From NCBI RefSeq assembly GCF_038050405.1, contig NZ_CP150900.1, positions 1,240,001 to 1,304,000 on the forward strand: DNA of 64,000 nt, written 5' to 3'. Origin of the DNA: Paraburkholderia sp. IMGN_8. GTDB taxonomy: Bacteria; Pseudomonadota; Gammaproteobacteria; Burkholderiales; Burkholderiaceae. A program made the position numbers and the translations under genes. Of this stretch, positions 45,400-55,899 are shown one piece after another. The notes under the pieces were generated by a model that was not told the DNA's origin, did no database searches, and worked only from the letters and a program-made list of their open reading frames with translations. Position 1 is the first letter of the stretch. Each line of letters starts with the position of its first letter.

Positions 45400-46206
45400 C
45401 TAGATCTCCACCACCTTGACCCAGTCGAACTGCGGATTCTCCGGCTCGCGGGTACGCCGGTCGAGATAGCCGCGCGGATTGCAGACCACGCGCGTGCCGT
45501 TCACCGTGTAATCGAACGACGTATGCGTATGTCCGTGAATCCACAGCGCGACGGGGGCACGCACCAGTTCCGGCAGATGGCTGACAAAGCCGGCCGAGAC
45601 GCGGTCTTCCGCGTAGCGCTCGGCCAGACTCAGCCGATGCGGCGCGTGATGCGTGACGACGATCGTCTTGCCCCCGAACGGTTTGGCCAGCTCGCGTTCG
45701 AGCCATGCGCGTGCCTGCCTGTGCAGCGCGAGAGAGTCGGCGGGTGTGAAATCGCGCGGAGAATCCAGCGTGTCGTGCGGCCAGTTCATCTGGATCAGGC
45801 CGCGGAAGTCGAGCATCGCCCGGCGCGATGCTTCGATGGATTGGGCGAGCGCGGCTTCGTCGGCGCCGTATAACGCGAAGTCGGTCCACAAGGTCGTGCC
45901 GAGCACGCGCCAGCGGCCCTGCGGGTCGACGAGCGTGGCGTTGTTCAGCACGTACACGTTGTCGACCGAGGCCGCTGCGTCGTAGAGCGCCGTTTCGAGT
46001 GCGCCGAATTCGCCGTCGTAGTACTCGTGATTGCCCGGCACGTAGATCACCGGCACGGCGCCGTTGAAAGTTTGCGCGGCCCAGCGCGGCCCGGCCGCGT
46101 GATTGTGGATGTCGCCGGCAAGCACGATCAGATCCGCCTGCGCATGCGGGATCAGCTCGGGCTCGTCATTCTCCAGATGCAGATCGGACAGCACTCGAAT
46201 CTTCAC
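45400..46206 (-). CDS. calcineurin-like metallophosphoesterase
   Basis: 268 residues starting at GTG (46206), with AGGAG 7 bp upstream. All five metal-binding motifs are present in order: SDLHLENDE, LAGDIHNH, PGNHEYYDGE, VTHHAPHRL and WIHGHTHTSFDY. These bind two metal ions that hydrolyse phosphoesters. The substrate is not predictable from sequence. It is 43 bp upstream-adjacent to the oxidase gene in the same direction, possibly co-transcribed. Confidence 0.88.
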   Translation of the reverse strand: MKIRVLSDLHLENDEPELIPHAQADLIVLAGDIHNHAAGPRWAAQTFNGAVPVIYVPGNHEYYDGEFGALETALYDAAASVDNVYVLNNATLVDPQGRWRVLGTTLWTDFALYGADEAALAQSIEASRRAMLDFRGLIQMNWPHDTLDSPRDFTPADSLALHRQARAWLERELAKPFGGKTIVVTHHAPHRLSLAERYAEDRVSAGFVSHLPELVRAPVALWIHGHTHTSFDYTVNGTRVVCNPRGYLDRRTREPENPQFDWVKVVEI

Positions 46207-46248
46207 GGACGGCTCCTGCGATGGGCCTCGAATCAGAGGCTTCAGACC

Positions 46249-47667
46249 TTAGCGTAGCACCTTGCCGGGGTTCATCAGATTGAGCGGATCGAGCGCGCGT
46301 TTGACGGCGCGCATCAATTGCACCTCGACGTTCTGCTTGTAATGCATCGCTTCGTCGATCTTCAATTGGCCGAGCCCGTGTTCGGCGCTGATGCTGCCGC
46401 GGTGACGGTGCACGTTGTCGTACACGAGCTGATTGATCGGGCTTTGAAACGCCTTGAGGAACGCGTTCGCGTCGACGCCCTCGGGTGCCTGCACGTTGTA
46501 GTGCAAGTTGCCGTCGCCCAGATGGCCGAACGTGACCATCCGCGTGCCCGGCACAGCCTGCGCGATCGCCGCGTCGGTTTCCTCGATGAAGTGAGCGATG
46601 CGCGAAATCGGCACGGCGATATCGTGCTTGATGTTCAGACCTTCTTCCGCCTGCGCGAGCGGAATATGTTCGCGCAGATTCCAGAACGCCCGCGATTGCG
46701 TGAGGTTTTCCGCGACCACCGCGTCTTCGACGAGGCCTTCTTCGAGTGCGATTTCCATCAGGCGCTCGAACAGCCCGCGCGCATGTTCCTCGCTTTCGCT
46801 GTCCGACAGTTCGAGTAGCACCACTTGTGCGTGCGGCTCGGCGAACGGATAGCGCATCTGTGCAAAATGCCGGCCGACCAGCCGCAGACAGAAATCCGAC
46901 ATCAGTTCGAAACCGGTCAGAAGCGGTCCGGCGACGCGTTGCGTCAGCGACAGGAAATCGAGCGCCGCATGCGGCGACGCCAGTGCGGCGAGCGCCGTGA
47001 CGCGCGCAGCCGGCTGCGGATGCAGCTTGAGCACGGCGGCGGTGATGATGCCGAGCGTGCCTTCCGCGCCGATGAACAGGTCGCGCAGATCGTAGCCGGT
47101 GTTGTCCTTGCGCAGTCCGCGCAGGCCGTCCCACAGTTCGCCTTGCGGCGTCACCACTTCGAGGCCCAAACACAACTCGCGCGTGTTGCCATAGCGCAGC
47201 ACGCCGGTGCCGCCCGCGTTGGTGGCGAGATTGCCGCCGATCGTGCAGCTGCCTTCGGCGGCGAGGCTCAACGGGAACAGCCGGCCCGCTTCCTCAGCGT
47301 GCTTCTGCACCTCGGCGAGGATAACGCCGGCTTCGACAGTGATCGTGTTGTTGTGCGGATCGATGTCGCGCACGCGGTTCAGGCGCCGCAAACTGACGAC
47401 CGCCTGCGCGCCGCTCGCATCCGGCGTTGCACCGCCGGCGAGCCCAGTGTTGCCGCCCTGCGGCACCAGCGCGACGCGATGTTCGACGGCGAGCCGGACG
47501 AGCGCCGCGACTTCTTCAGGCGTGGCCGGGCAGAGCACCGTGCAGGCCGTGCCGGTGTAACGGCGGCGCCAGTCGGTGAGATAGGGCGCGGTGTCGTGCG
47601 GGTCGGTCAGTACATGGGCGGCGCCGATGGCGTCGCGGCAGGCGGTGAGAAAAACGGCTTGGGTCAT
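46249..47667 (-). CDS. FAD-linked 2-hydroxyacid dehydrogenase (GlcD/D2HGDH-like)
   Basis: 472 residues. The PCMH-type FAD domain covers about residues 35-215, with LVPQGGNTGLAGGATPD and GGNLATNAGGTGVLRYGNTR contacting FAD, and FIGAEGTLGIITAAVLKL. The C-terminal FAD-oxidase domain ends with HRHRGSISAEHGLGQLKID and LDPLNLMNPGKVL. MVTFGHLGDGNLHYNV contains the conserved metal-binding His. The family oxidises D-lactate, glycolate or D-2-hydroxyglutarate; which one is uncertain. No separate Fe-S subunit gene is adjacent. Confidence 0.85.
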   Translation of the reverse strand: MTQAVFLTACRDAIGAAHVLTDPHDTAPYLTDWRRRYTGTACTVLCPATPEEVAALVRLAVEHRVALVPQGGNTGLAGGATPDASGAQAVVSLRRLNRVRDIDPHNNTITVEAGVILAEVQKHAEEAGRLFPLSLAAEGSCTIGGNLATNAGGTGVLRYGNTRELCLGLEVVTPQGELWDGLRGLRKDNTGYDLRDLFIGAEGTLGIITAAVLKLHPQPAARVTALAALASPHAALDFLSLTQRVAGPLLTGFELMSDFCLRLVGRHFAQMRYPFAEPHAQVVLLELSDSESEEHARGLFERLMEIALEEGLVEDAVVAENLTQSRAFWNLREHIPLAQAEEGLNIKHDIAVPISRIAHFIEETDAAIAQAVPGTRMVTFGHLGDGNLHYNVQAPEGVDANAFLKAFQSPINQLVYDNVHRHRGSISAEHGLGQLKIDEAMHYKQNVEVQLMRAVKRALDPLNLMNPGKVLR

Positions 47668-47717
47668 GATGGTCGGTCAAGGTGTTCGGCGGATAGGTTA
47701 CGCGGGAAGCGCGGTCC

Positions 47718-48880
<1,163 letters not shown>

Positions 48881-48902
48881 TCACGAAGCAAGGAGGTGGG
48901 GT

Positions 48903-50219
48903 TTGTTGTCCAGAGTGCGTTTCGATCTCGACACGCTCAAACGGCTCGCGCAGTTTGCCGCGAAGCGCAGCGGCGAAGACCGCATTCCGCAGGTGGCCGG
49001 CAGTCTCACGTTCACCACCATGCTCGCGCTCGTGCCGCTCGCCACAGTCGCGTTCGCGTTGTTCACCGCGTTTCCGATTTTCAGCTCGTTTCAGGAGTCG
49101 CTGCAGTTTTTTCTTGCCGAGCATCTGATGCCCGCGCAGCTCAACAGTCAGATTTTCAACTATCTGAACCAGTTCGCGTCGAAGGCCAAGGGGCTGACTA
49201 CGATCGGCATGATCCTGCTGTTCCTCACAGCAGTGATGACGATGATGACGATTGAATCCGCCTTCAACGTGATCTGGCGGGTGCGCAAAGCGCGGCCGTT
49301 TGCGCAGCGCGTGCTGGTCTATTGGGCGATCATTACGCTCGGACCGATTCTGATCGGCGTGAGTTTGTCGATTTCGTCCTATCTGTTCACGCAATCGATG
49401 GCGCTCACGGCGACCCAGCATCTCCCGGCGCCGATCGAATGGGCACTCACCGGCGCCGCGCTGCCATTGACGGCGCTCGCCTTCACGATTCTCTACGTCT
49501 ATCTGCCGAACTGCCGGGTGGAATGGCGCGATGCGGTGATCGGCGGAGTCACTGCCGCGATCGCGTTCGAGCTCGGCAAGCGCGGCTTCGGTTACTACGT
49601 GCGCCGCATTCCTACCTACACCGCGGTGTACGGTGCATTTGCCGCCGTGCCGTTGTTCCTGCTGTGGATGTACCTTTGCTGGTTCATCACGCTGGCGGGC
49701 GCGATGATCGCGTCCGCATTGCCGGCCATCCGCATTGGCCAGTTTCATCGCCCGACTTTCGAGGGCAGCAATCTGTTCGATTCGCTCGAATTGCTTGCGC
49801 GGCTTTCAGAAGCGCGCGATGCGGGCAAGCGCGGCTACACGGTGCAGGAACTCTCGCGCATGCTTCGCCGCGACATGGACACGACGCTCAACCTGCTGCA
49901 AAGACTCGAGGCGATCGAATGGATCGCGAGCTTGCAGGAAGACGGCACGCGCCCGCACTTCCTGCTGCTGGCGAATCCGGCACAGATCACGGTCGAGCGC
50001 TTGTTCGGCCTGTTCGTGATCGATCGCGCGGAGCTCGAATATCAGCTTGGTCTCAACTCGACGCGCGTGGATGGCGCAACGCTTCTCGCGGCGCTCGAGA
50101 ACGACAAGCTGCAATTGACGCTCGCCACGTTGCTGGCGGCGCGCGCTGCGGCGCGTGGTGCGGCTTGTGCCGAGGAAGACGAGCAGGGTGCTTCTTCAAT
50201 GCCGCATCAGGCCGCCTGA
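48903..50219 (+). CDS. YihY/BrkB family inner-membrane protein with C-terminal winged-helix-like domain
   Basis: 438 residues. A TTG at 48903 is chosen because AGGAGG lies 6 bp upstream (48891-48896); a TTG at 48906 is equally possible and no ATG fits. Six membrane helices cover about residues 30-285, with IPQVAGSLTFTTMLALVPLA and VYGAFAAVPLFLLWMYLCWF as the family signatures. The last 140 residues are soluble and resemble a winged helix (YTVQELSRMLRRDMDTTLNLLQ is cut here as T-V-Q-E-L-S-R-M-L-R-R-D). The protein was once called RNase BN by mistake; its function is unknown. Confidence 0.88.
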   Translation: MLSRVRFDLDTLKRLAQFAAKRSGEDRIPQVAGSLTFTTMLALVPLATVAFALFTAFPIFSSFQESLQFFLAEHLMPAQLNSQIFNYLNQFASKAKGLTTIGMILLFLTAVMTMMTIESAFNVIWRVRKARPFAQRVLVYWAIITLGPILIGVSLSISSYLFTQSMALTATQHLPAPIEWALTGAALPLTALAFTILYVYLPNCRVEWRDAVIGGVTAAIAFELGKRGFGYYVRRIPTYTAVYGAFAAVPLFLLWMYLCWFITLAGAMIASALPAIRIGQFHRPTFEGSNLFDSLELLARLSEARDAGKRGYTVQELSRMLRRDMDTTLNLLQRLEAIEWIASLQEDGTRPHFLLLANPAQITVERLFGLFVIDRAELEYQLGLNSTRVDGATLLAALENDKLQLTLATLLAARAAARGAACAEEDEQGASSMPHQAA

Positions 50220-50254
50220 AGCGACAGTGAAACCGCAGTTAAACTGCCGGGAAA

Positions 50255-50575
50255 CTACAGCGAAATCTTCCCGACGCAGATGTCCTTGAACATGACCCAG
50301 TCGCCCATCAGGCTGTAGAGCGGATGCCGGAAAGTCGCCGGCCGGTTCTTCTCGAAGAAGAAATGCCCGACCCAGGCAAAGCCGTATCCGCAGACAACGG
50401 CAGCTGGTAACCATAGCCAGTCGCCGGTGGCGAGCGCCATGGCGAGACAGCCGATCACGCCGAGCGAGCCCACGAAATGCAGCCGCCGCGAGACCGTGTT
50501 GCGATGCTCGCTCAGGTAGAACGGATAGAACTCCGCGAAACTCGCGAAGTGATCGGTGTGCGCGGTTCGAGCCAT
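50255..50575 (-). CDS. Mpo1-like (DUF962/YGL010w) membrane protein
   Basis: 106 residues from the ATG at 50575 (GGAGG 5 bp upstream). It has the family's His pattern: SEHRNTVSRRLHFVGSLGVI and AWVGHFFFEKNRPATFRHP, which binds iron in yeast Mpo1, a dioxygenase for 2-hydroxy fatty acids. Two hydrophobic segments lie between. The bacterial substrate is unknown. It is convergent with the BrkB gene, 35 bp apart. Confidence 0.87.
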   Translation of the reverse strand: MARTAHTDHFASFAEFYPFYLSEHRNTVSRRLHFVGSLGVIGCLAMALATGDWLWLPAAVVCGYGFAWVGHFFFEKNRPATFRHPLYSLMGDWVMFKDICVGKISL

Positions 50576-50786
50576 CACAGCCTCCGAATTTCGACTCTTC
50601 TCGACTCCGTGCCTGCCGTTTCCCGGGTTTCGGACGCGCGTGGACCTGCTTAAGGCGCGCTCAAAACCGGACAGGCTTGAACCATTGTGCGGCTATCGGC
50701 TCATGCGCGCAACCTGGCCATTCGGCCGATGGTATGCGCGCACCGACGCGGTTATCGTGACGATTCGTGGCGCCTATTCGTGGCGA

Positions 50787-51620
50787 CTACTGAGCGACGG
50801 TTGCTGCCTTCGAAGCGAAGCTGAACAGGGCGTCGAGCGTTGCATCGGGCTGCTCGGTCATTAGCGCGTGACCGGCTTCGAGCGTGATGGTGTCGACCGG
50901 TACGCCGGCTCGCGCGAAAACGTCGGCGAGCGCTCTGGCCGCGCGCGGCGGCGTCATCGCATCGCGCCTGCCGACGATCAGCCGCGTCGGGCAACGTACT
51001 TGCGCGGCGCGCGCGGGGCCGTCCGCGTAGCTGTTGCAGGCGGTGAAGTCGGTGTGGAACAGATGCGGTTCGCCGTTCGCCGAGACGCGCTCCATCAGCC
51101 GCTGATTCATGCCGTGCAGCCAGAAGCCCGGGCCGGGGCAGGAAGGCTTGGCGGCGAGTGTCGAATGCGACCACTGATTGACCATGCCGATCGCCTCGGG
51201 CTCGCGATGCAACGCGGCGTCGAGCAAGGCGTCGGAGACGGTCATCGGCACGGCGGTGGCGAGGAGAGCAAGGTGCGTCGCGCGTTCCGGATAGCGGCCG
51301 GCGAAGTCGAGTGCGACCAGCGAGCCCATGCTGTGACCGGCCACGAACGCGCGTTGCACGCCGGCGGCGTCGAGCAGGGCGGCCAGCCAGTCGGCCATTG
51401 CCGCTACGGTGGCAAGCGCCGGGCCGTCACTGCGGCAGTGTCCGGGCAGATCCACTGCCAGCACGCCGAAGCCGTGGTGCGCGAAGTAGCGCGTTTGCAG
51501 CGGCCATACGCTATGGTCGTGCTCGGCGCCGTGAACGAACACGGCGGTCGGCAGGCTGGCGTCGAACGGTTTGCCGCCGGTATAGGCGTAGGCCGGTTTG
51601 GCTTGAACAGTGAGGATCAT
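50787..51620 (-). CDS. alpha/beta hydrolase
   Basis: 277 residues. VFVHGAEHDHSVWPLQ provides the oxyanion HG, FVAGHSMGSLVALDFAG the nucleophile elbow with Ser in GHSMG, LIVGRRDAMTPP the acid, and LEAGHALMTEQ the catalytic His. It resembles small esterases, lactonases and haloperoxidase-like hydrolases. Its start overlaps the metY stop by 4 bp, so it is co-translated with metY. A link to sulfur-amino-acid metabolism is possible but not shown. Confidence 0.82.
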   Translation of the reverse strand: MILTVQAKPAYAYTGGKPFDASLPTAVFVHGAEHDHSVWPLQTRYFAHHGFGVLAVDLPGHCRSDGPALATVAAMADWLAALLDAAGVQRAFVAGHSMGSLVALDFAGRYPERATHLALLATAVPMTVSDALLDAALHREPEAIGMVNQWSHSTLAAKPSCPGPGFWLHGMNQRLMERVSANGEPHLFHTDFTACNSYADGPARAAQVRCPTRLIVGRRDAMTPPRAARALADVFARAGVPVDTITLEAGHALMTEQPDATLDALFSFASKAATVAQ

Positions 51621-52987
51621 GCGGACTCCGGGCGCGGTGCGCCGCCGCCAGCGGATGCGGCGGATGAACTGGACGGGCCGGCTTGGGGCGTAGTCGGCCC
51701 GCCTGCTTTCTGGGCGGCTTTCAGTGCGCGCTTGAGGTCGTCGATCAGATCGTCGGGATCTTCCAGGCCGATCGAAAGGCGGATCGTGCCTTCGGCGATG
51801 CCGGCTGCGGCGAGCGCGGCGGCGTCCATACGGAAGTGCGTCGTCGATGCCGGATGGATCACCAGCGAGCGCGCGTCGCCGACGTTCGCCAGATGCGAGA
51901 ACAGCGACAGCGCTTCGATGAAGCTGCGGCCGGCCGCGCGGTCGCCGCGCAGATTGAAGCTAAATACCGCCCCTGCGCCGCGCGGCAACAGACGCTTCGC
52001 GAGCGCATGGTCAGGATGCGTCGGCAGTTCCGGATAAGCGACGGTTTCGACCGCAGCATGGGCGGCGAGGAATTCGACCACTTTGCGCGTATTCGCGACG
52101 TGCCGTTCCATGCGCAGCGGCAGCGTCTCGATGCCTTGCAGCAGCTGCCAGGCGGCCTGCGGATGCAGACAGGCGCCGAAATCGCGCAGGCCCTCGCGGC
52201 GCGCGCGCAGCAGGAACGGCGCGACGGTGCTTTCTTCGGCGAACACCATGCCGTGAAAGCCTTCGTACGGCTCGGTGAATTCGGGGAAGCGGCCCGACGC
52301 CTCGAAGTCGAACGTGCCGCCGTCCACCAGCACGCCGCCGATCGTCGTGCCGTGGCCACCGAGGAATTTGGTCGCCGAGTGGTAGACGAAGTCGGCGCCG
52401 TGCTCGAACGGTTTGAGCAGGTAGGGGGTGGTAAAGGTCGAGTCGACCAGCAGCGGTACGCGGTGCTCATGCGCAATCTGCGCGACCGCGGCGATATCGA
52501 GCACGTCGAGGCCCGGATTGCCGAGCGTTTCGCCGAAAAGGAGGCGCGTGTTCGGACGCAGCGCCGCGCGCCATGCGTCGAGATCGCCCGGTTTGACGAA
52601 GGTCGTCTCGATGCCGAAGCGCCGCAGCGTGTAGTGCAGCAGGTTGTGCGAGCCGCCGTACAGCGCGCTGGAGGCGACGATATGGGAGCCGGCGCCCATC
52701 AGCGTGGCGATCGCCAGATGCAGCGCCGCCTGACCGCTGGCCGTGCCGATCGCGCCCGCGCCGTTTTCCAGCGCGGCGACGCGCTCTTCGAACACGGCCA
52801 CGGTCGGGTTCGAGATTCGCGAGTAGACGTGGCCGGCGCGCTCCATATTGAACAGCGCCGCAGCGTGGTCAGAATCGCGGAACGAAAACGAGGTGGTCTG
52901 GTAGATGGGCGTGGCGCGCGCGCCGGTGGTGGGGTCGGGGGCTGCGCCGGCGTGCAGCGCAAGCGTATCGAAACGGTTGGCGGACAT
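51617..52987 (-). CDS. metY: O-acetylhomoserine/O-succinylhomoserine sulfhydrylase family PLP enzyme
   Basis: 456 residues from the ATG at 52987. The Cys/Met-metabolism PLP fold is clear: ATPIYQTTSFSFRDSDHAA, YSRISNPTVAVFEERVAALE, GLDVLDIAAVAQIAHEHRVP, and the PLP-binding Lys in YHSATKFLGGHGTTIGGVLV is cut here as H-S-A-T-K-F-L-G-G. HLANVGDARSLVIHPASTTH and RLSIGLEDPDDLIDDL end the domain. The large GHGTTIGG insert favours the MetY (O-acetylhomoserine sulfhydrylase) branch. It makes homocysteine from sulfide. The last 25 residues are a low-complexity Ser/Ala/Gly/Pro tail. Confidence 0.85.
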   Translation of the reverse strand: MSANRFDTLALHAGAAPDPTTGARATPIYQTTSFSFRDSDHAAALFNMERAGHVYSRISNPTVAVFEERVAALENGAGAIGTASGQAALHLAIATLMGAGSHIVASSALYGGSHNLLHYTLRRFGIETTFVKPGDLDAWRAALRPNTRLLFGETLGNPGLDVLDIAAVAQIAHEHRVPLLVDSTFTTPYLLKPFEHGADFVYHSATKFLGGHGTTIGGVLVDGGTFDFEASGRFPEFTEPYEGFHGMVFAEESTVAPFLLRARREGLRDFGACLHPQAAWQLLQGIETLPLRMERHVANTRKVVEFLAAHAAVETVAYPELPTHPDHALAKRLLPRGAGAVFSFNLRGDRAAGRSFIEALSLFSHLANVGDARSLVIHPASTTHFRMDAAALAAAGIAEGTIRLSIGLEDPDDLIDDLKRALKAAQKAGGPTTPQAGPSSSSAASAGGGAPRPESA

Positions 52988-53226
52988 CCTGGGCGGCGAA
53001 GCCACGGGCGGCCTCGCGAAAGGTGAAAGTGGCGGCCATCCTATCACCGGCACGAATCGCTTCAAGCGCGGTTTTCCCGATGGCCGCAGTCCGGGTTTTG
53101 CCGGGCACGGCGTGCGAACCCCCGCTGCGCCTTGGCGGGCGGGCCGCTTTCCTTTTATGGGGCTTTCCGCTAGGATCGAAAGTCACTCATGCTTTACCAG
53201 CTTAGCGGGCATACGGGAGACAGATC

Positions 53227-53688
53227 ATGCGAGTCAGCGACATTCTTAAAGTCAAAGGCAACACCCTTTTCACGGTCACGCCGGATACGACGCTGCACGA
53301 CGCAGTCAATGCGATGGCGGAGCACGATATCGGCTCGCTGGTCGTGATGGAATACGGCGACCTCGTCGGCATGCTGACGTTTCGCGAGATTATCCTGATC
53401 TTGAGCAAGAACGGCGGCAGCGTCGGCACCTCGACGATCCGCAAGGTGATGGACGATCATCCGCTCACCTGCACTCCGGAAACCGACGTCAATGAGGTGC
53501 GGCGCATGATGCTCGAGCATCACGTGCGCTATTTGCCGGTGCTGGAAAGCCGCACGTTGATGGGCGTGATCTCGTTCTACGATGTCGCGAAGGCTGTGGT
53601 CGAAGAGCAGGGCTTTGAAAACCGTATGCTCAAGGCATATATCCGCGATTGGCCGGAAGAGCAGCAGGAACAGCAACCGGCGCGTTGA
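53227..53688 (+). CDS. CBS-domain-pair protein
   Basis: 153 residues with two CBS domains and nothing else. First: LFTVTPDTTLHDAVNAMAEH, then DIGSLVVMEYGDLVGMLTFR. Second: HPLTCTPETDVNEVRRMMLE, then RYLPVLESRTLMGVISFYDV. CBS pairs bind adenine nucleotides and act as energy or redox sensors; the partner here is unknown. It is a single gene with its own terminator, divergent from metY across a 239-bp gap where nothing else was seen. Confidence 0.9.
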   Translation: MRVSDILKVKGNTLFTVTPDTTLHDAVNAMAEHDIGSLVVMEYGDLVGMLTFREIILILSKNGGSVGTSTIRKVMDDHPLTCTPETDVNEVRRMMLEHHVRYLPVLESRTLMGVISFYDVAKAVVEEQGFENRMLKAYIRDWPEEQQEQQPAR

Positions 53689-53745
53689 TTCATGGGGCTC
53701 GCGCGGCGCTCGAGCCGTTGTGGCGAGCGTGAAGGTGCACGCAAG

Positions 53746-53771
53746 GCGCGCGCGAAAGCGTGCGCTTTTTT
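53746..53771 (+). terminator. rho-independent terminator after the CBS gene
   Basis: GCGCGCGC-GAAA-GCGTGCGC, a stem with one G-T pair and a stable GAAA loop, is followed directly by six T. Confidence 0.85.
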
Positions 53772-53869
53772 GTGTCCGGCTCAGCGTCAATGTTCGTGGG
53801 CTGCCTGATGCCGGGTTTGCGCACGTCGCTTTGTCCTTCGTTGCTCTTTTAGCCCGTTCTCCGACCTTC

Positions 53870-55807
53870 ATGAGCGATCGTCCGTTACCTGCCGCCCGCC
53901 GCGCCGCCCGCACTCACGAGGCGCACGAATCCCAGTTTCGCCTGCTCAGCCAGCGCCGGTTTGCGCCGTTTTTCTGGACCCAGTTCCTCGGCGCGATGAA
54001 CGACAACGTCTTCAAGATCGGTTTTACGTCGCTCGTCACGTATCAGGCCGCGCGCTTTTCCGGCGTCGATCCGAAGACCGCGGCGTTCCTGATTTCGGCG
54101 ATTTTCATCCTGCCGTTCGTGCTGCTGTCCGCCACCTCCGGTCAGATCGCCGACAAGTACGACAAGGCGATGCTGACACGCTTCGTCAAGAGCTTCGAAA
54201 TCGTCGTGATGCTGATCGGTGGCGGGGGTTTCTGGCTGCATAGCGCGCCATTGCTGTATCTGTGCACCTTTTTGATGGGCGTCCATTCGACTGTGTTCGG
54301 GCCAGTCAAGTATTCGTACCTGCCGCAGCATCTGTCGAAGGCGGAACTGGTCGGCGGCAACGGGATGGTCGAGATGGGCACCTTCGTCGCAATCCTGATC
54401 GGGACGATCGTCGGCGGCGCGGGGGCGGGTTTCGCCGAGCACGGCGCGGTGGTGCTGGCTTGCGCTTGCGTCGCGATTGCGCTGGTCGGGCGGGCCGTAT
54501 CGAGCTTCGTGCCGATCACGGCGGCGCCGCAGCCCGATTTGCGCATCAACTGGAATCCGGTCACCGAGACCTGGCGCAACCTGAAGCTGGCGCGCGAAAA
54601 CCGTACGGTGTTTCTGAGCCTGCTGGGTATCTCGTGGCTGTGGTTCGTCGGCGCGACCTTTCTGTCTTCGTTTTTCCGTTTCGCGAAAGACGTGCTCTCC
54701 GCCAATCCGGATGTCGTGACCGTGCTGCTCGGCACCTTCTCGATCGGCATCGGACTGGGGTCGCTGCTGTGCGAAAAGCTCTCGAAGCGGCGTATCGAAA
54801 TCGGTCTCGTGCCGCTCGGCTCGATCGGCATGAGCGTGTTCGCGATCGATTTGTTTTTCGCCAGCCACGCGCTGCCGGCGGTGGGCCACCTGCTGAGCGT
54901 CGGCGAGTTCCTCGCGCGGCCCGCCCATTGGCGCGTGCTGGCCGATCTGTTCCTGCTGGCGATGTTCGGCGGTTTTTACAGCGTGCCGCTCTATGCGCTG
55001 ATCCAGAGCCGCAGCCAGCCGAGCCACCGGGCGCGCATCATCGCCGCGAACAATATTCTGAACTCGGTGTTCATGATCGTCTCGGCGCTGATGGCGATGG
55101 GCCTGACCGCGGCGGGCTTCAGCATTCCGGCGATTTTCCTCGTCACGGCCGTGCTCAACATCGTGGTGGCGACCTACATTTATTCGCTGGTGCCCGAGTT
55201 TCTGCTGCGCTTCGTCGCCTGGGTGCTGGTCCATACGTTCTACCGGATTCGTCTGGTGCATGCCGAACGCATTCCGGAAGAGGGCGCGGCCGTGCTGGTG
55301 TGCAACCACGTGAGCTTTGTCGACGCGATCGTCATCATGGCCGAGAGCCCGCGGCCGATTCGTTTCGTGATGGACCATCAGATCTTCAAGACGCCGTTCG
55401 CCGGCTGGGTGTTCCGCCAGGCGAAGGCGATTCCGATTGCGCCCGCGCATCAGGACCCGGAGTTGCTGAAGCGCGCCTATGAGCGCTGCGCGCACGCGCT
55501 CGCCGACGGCGATCTGGTTTGCATCTTTCCAGAGGGCAAGCTGACCAGGACCGGCGAGATGAATCCGTTCCGCCACGGCGTGACTGAGATCATTCGCCGC
55601 ACGCCGGCACCGGTCGTGCCGATGGCGCTGCGCGGGTTGTGGGGCAGCGTGTTTTCACGCGCCAACGACGCGCGCTGGCCACGGCCGATCCAGAAAGGCG
55701 TGATGAGCCGACTGACGCTGGCCGTCGGCGAGCCGCTCGATCCGGCGGCTGCGACGCCGGAGGTGTTGCAGCAGATCGTCACCGAACTGCGCGGCGCGCG
55801 GAAGTAG
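53870..55807 (+). CDS. fused LplT-like MFS transporter and PlsC-type acyltransferase
   Basis: 645 residues. Residues about 30-430 are a twelve-helix MFS unit with APFFWTQFLGAMNDNVFKIG, the LplT lysophospholipid-flippase signature. Residues about 445-640 are a 1-acyl-glycerol-3-phosphate acyltransferase domain with the H-X4-D catalytic pair in VCNHVSFVDAIVI, then PIRFVMDHQIF and CIFPEGKLTRTGEMNPF. In E. coli LplT and the acyltransferase-ligase Aas are separate, and Aas ends with an AMP-binding acyl-ACP ligase. Here the ligase is absent. It probably imports and reacylates lysophospholipids at the inner membrane. The start has no strong ribosome site. Confidence 0.88.
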   Translation: MSDRPLPAARRAARTHEAHESQFRLLSQRRFAPFFWTQFLGAMNDNVFKIGFTSLVTYQAARFSGVDPKTAAFLISAIFILPFVLLSATSGQIADKYDKAMLTRFVKSFEIVVMLIGGGGFWLHSAPLLYLCTFLMGVHSTVFGPVKYSYLPQHLSKAELVGGNGMVEMGTFVAILIGTIVGGAGAGFAEHGAVVLACACVAIALVGRAVSSFVPITAAPQPDLRINWNPVTETWRNLKLARENRTVFLSLLGISWLWFVGATFLSSFFRFAKDVLSANPDVVTVLLGTFSIGIGLGSLLCEKLSKRRIEIGLVPLGSIGMSVFAIDLFFASHALPAVGHLLSVGEFLARPAHWRVLADLFLLAMFGGFYSVPLYALIQSRSQPSHRARIIAANNILNSVFMIVSALMAMGLTAAGFSIPAIFLVTAVLNIVVATYIYSLVPEFLLRFVAWVLVHTFYRIRLVHAERIPEEGAAVLVCNHVSFVDAIVIMAESPRPIRFVMDHQIFKTPFAGWVFRQAKAIPIAPAHQDPELLKRAYERCAHALADGDLVCIFPEGKLTRTGEMNPFRHGVTEIIRRTPAPVVPMALRGLWGSVFSRANDARWPRPIQKGVMSRLTLAVGEPLDPAAATPEVLQQIVTELRGARK

Positions 55808-55899
55808 CGGGGACATAGGAGGGCCCGGCGAGCGACGCGGCCCTGGCCCCTTGGGGCTGGCATAATAGCGTTTTCCCCGCTTTTCTTTGGACGACGCCC

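Noticed and set aside
53885..55576. 563-codon open frame opposite the LplT-PlsC gene
   Set aside because: Composition is Arg/Asp/His-rich, as in shadow frames of GC-rich genes; the plus-strand gene has clear domains.
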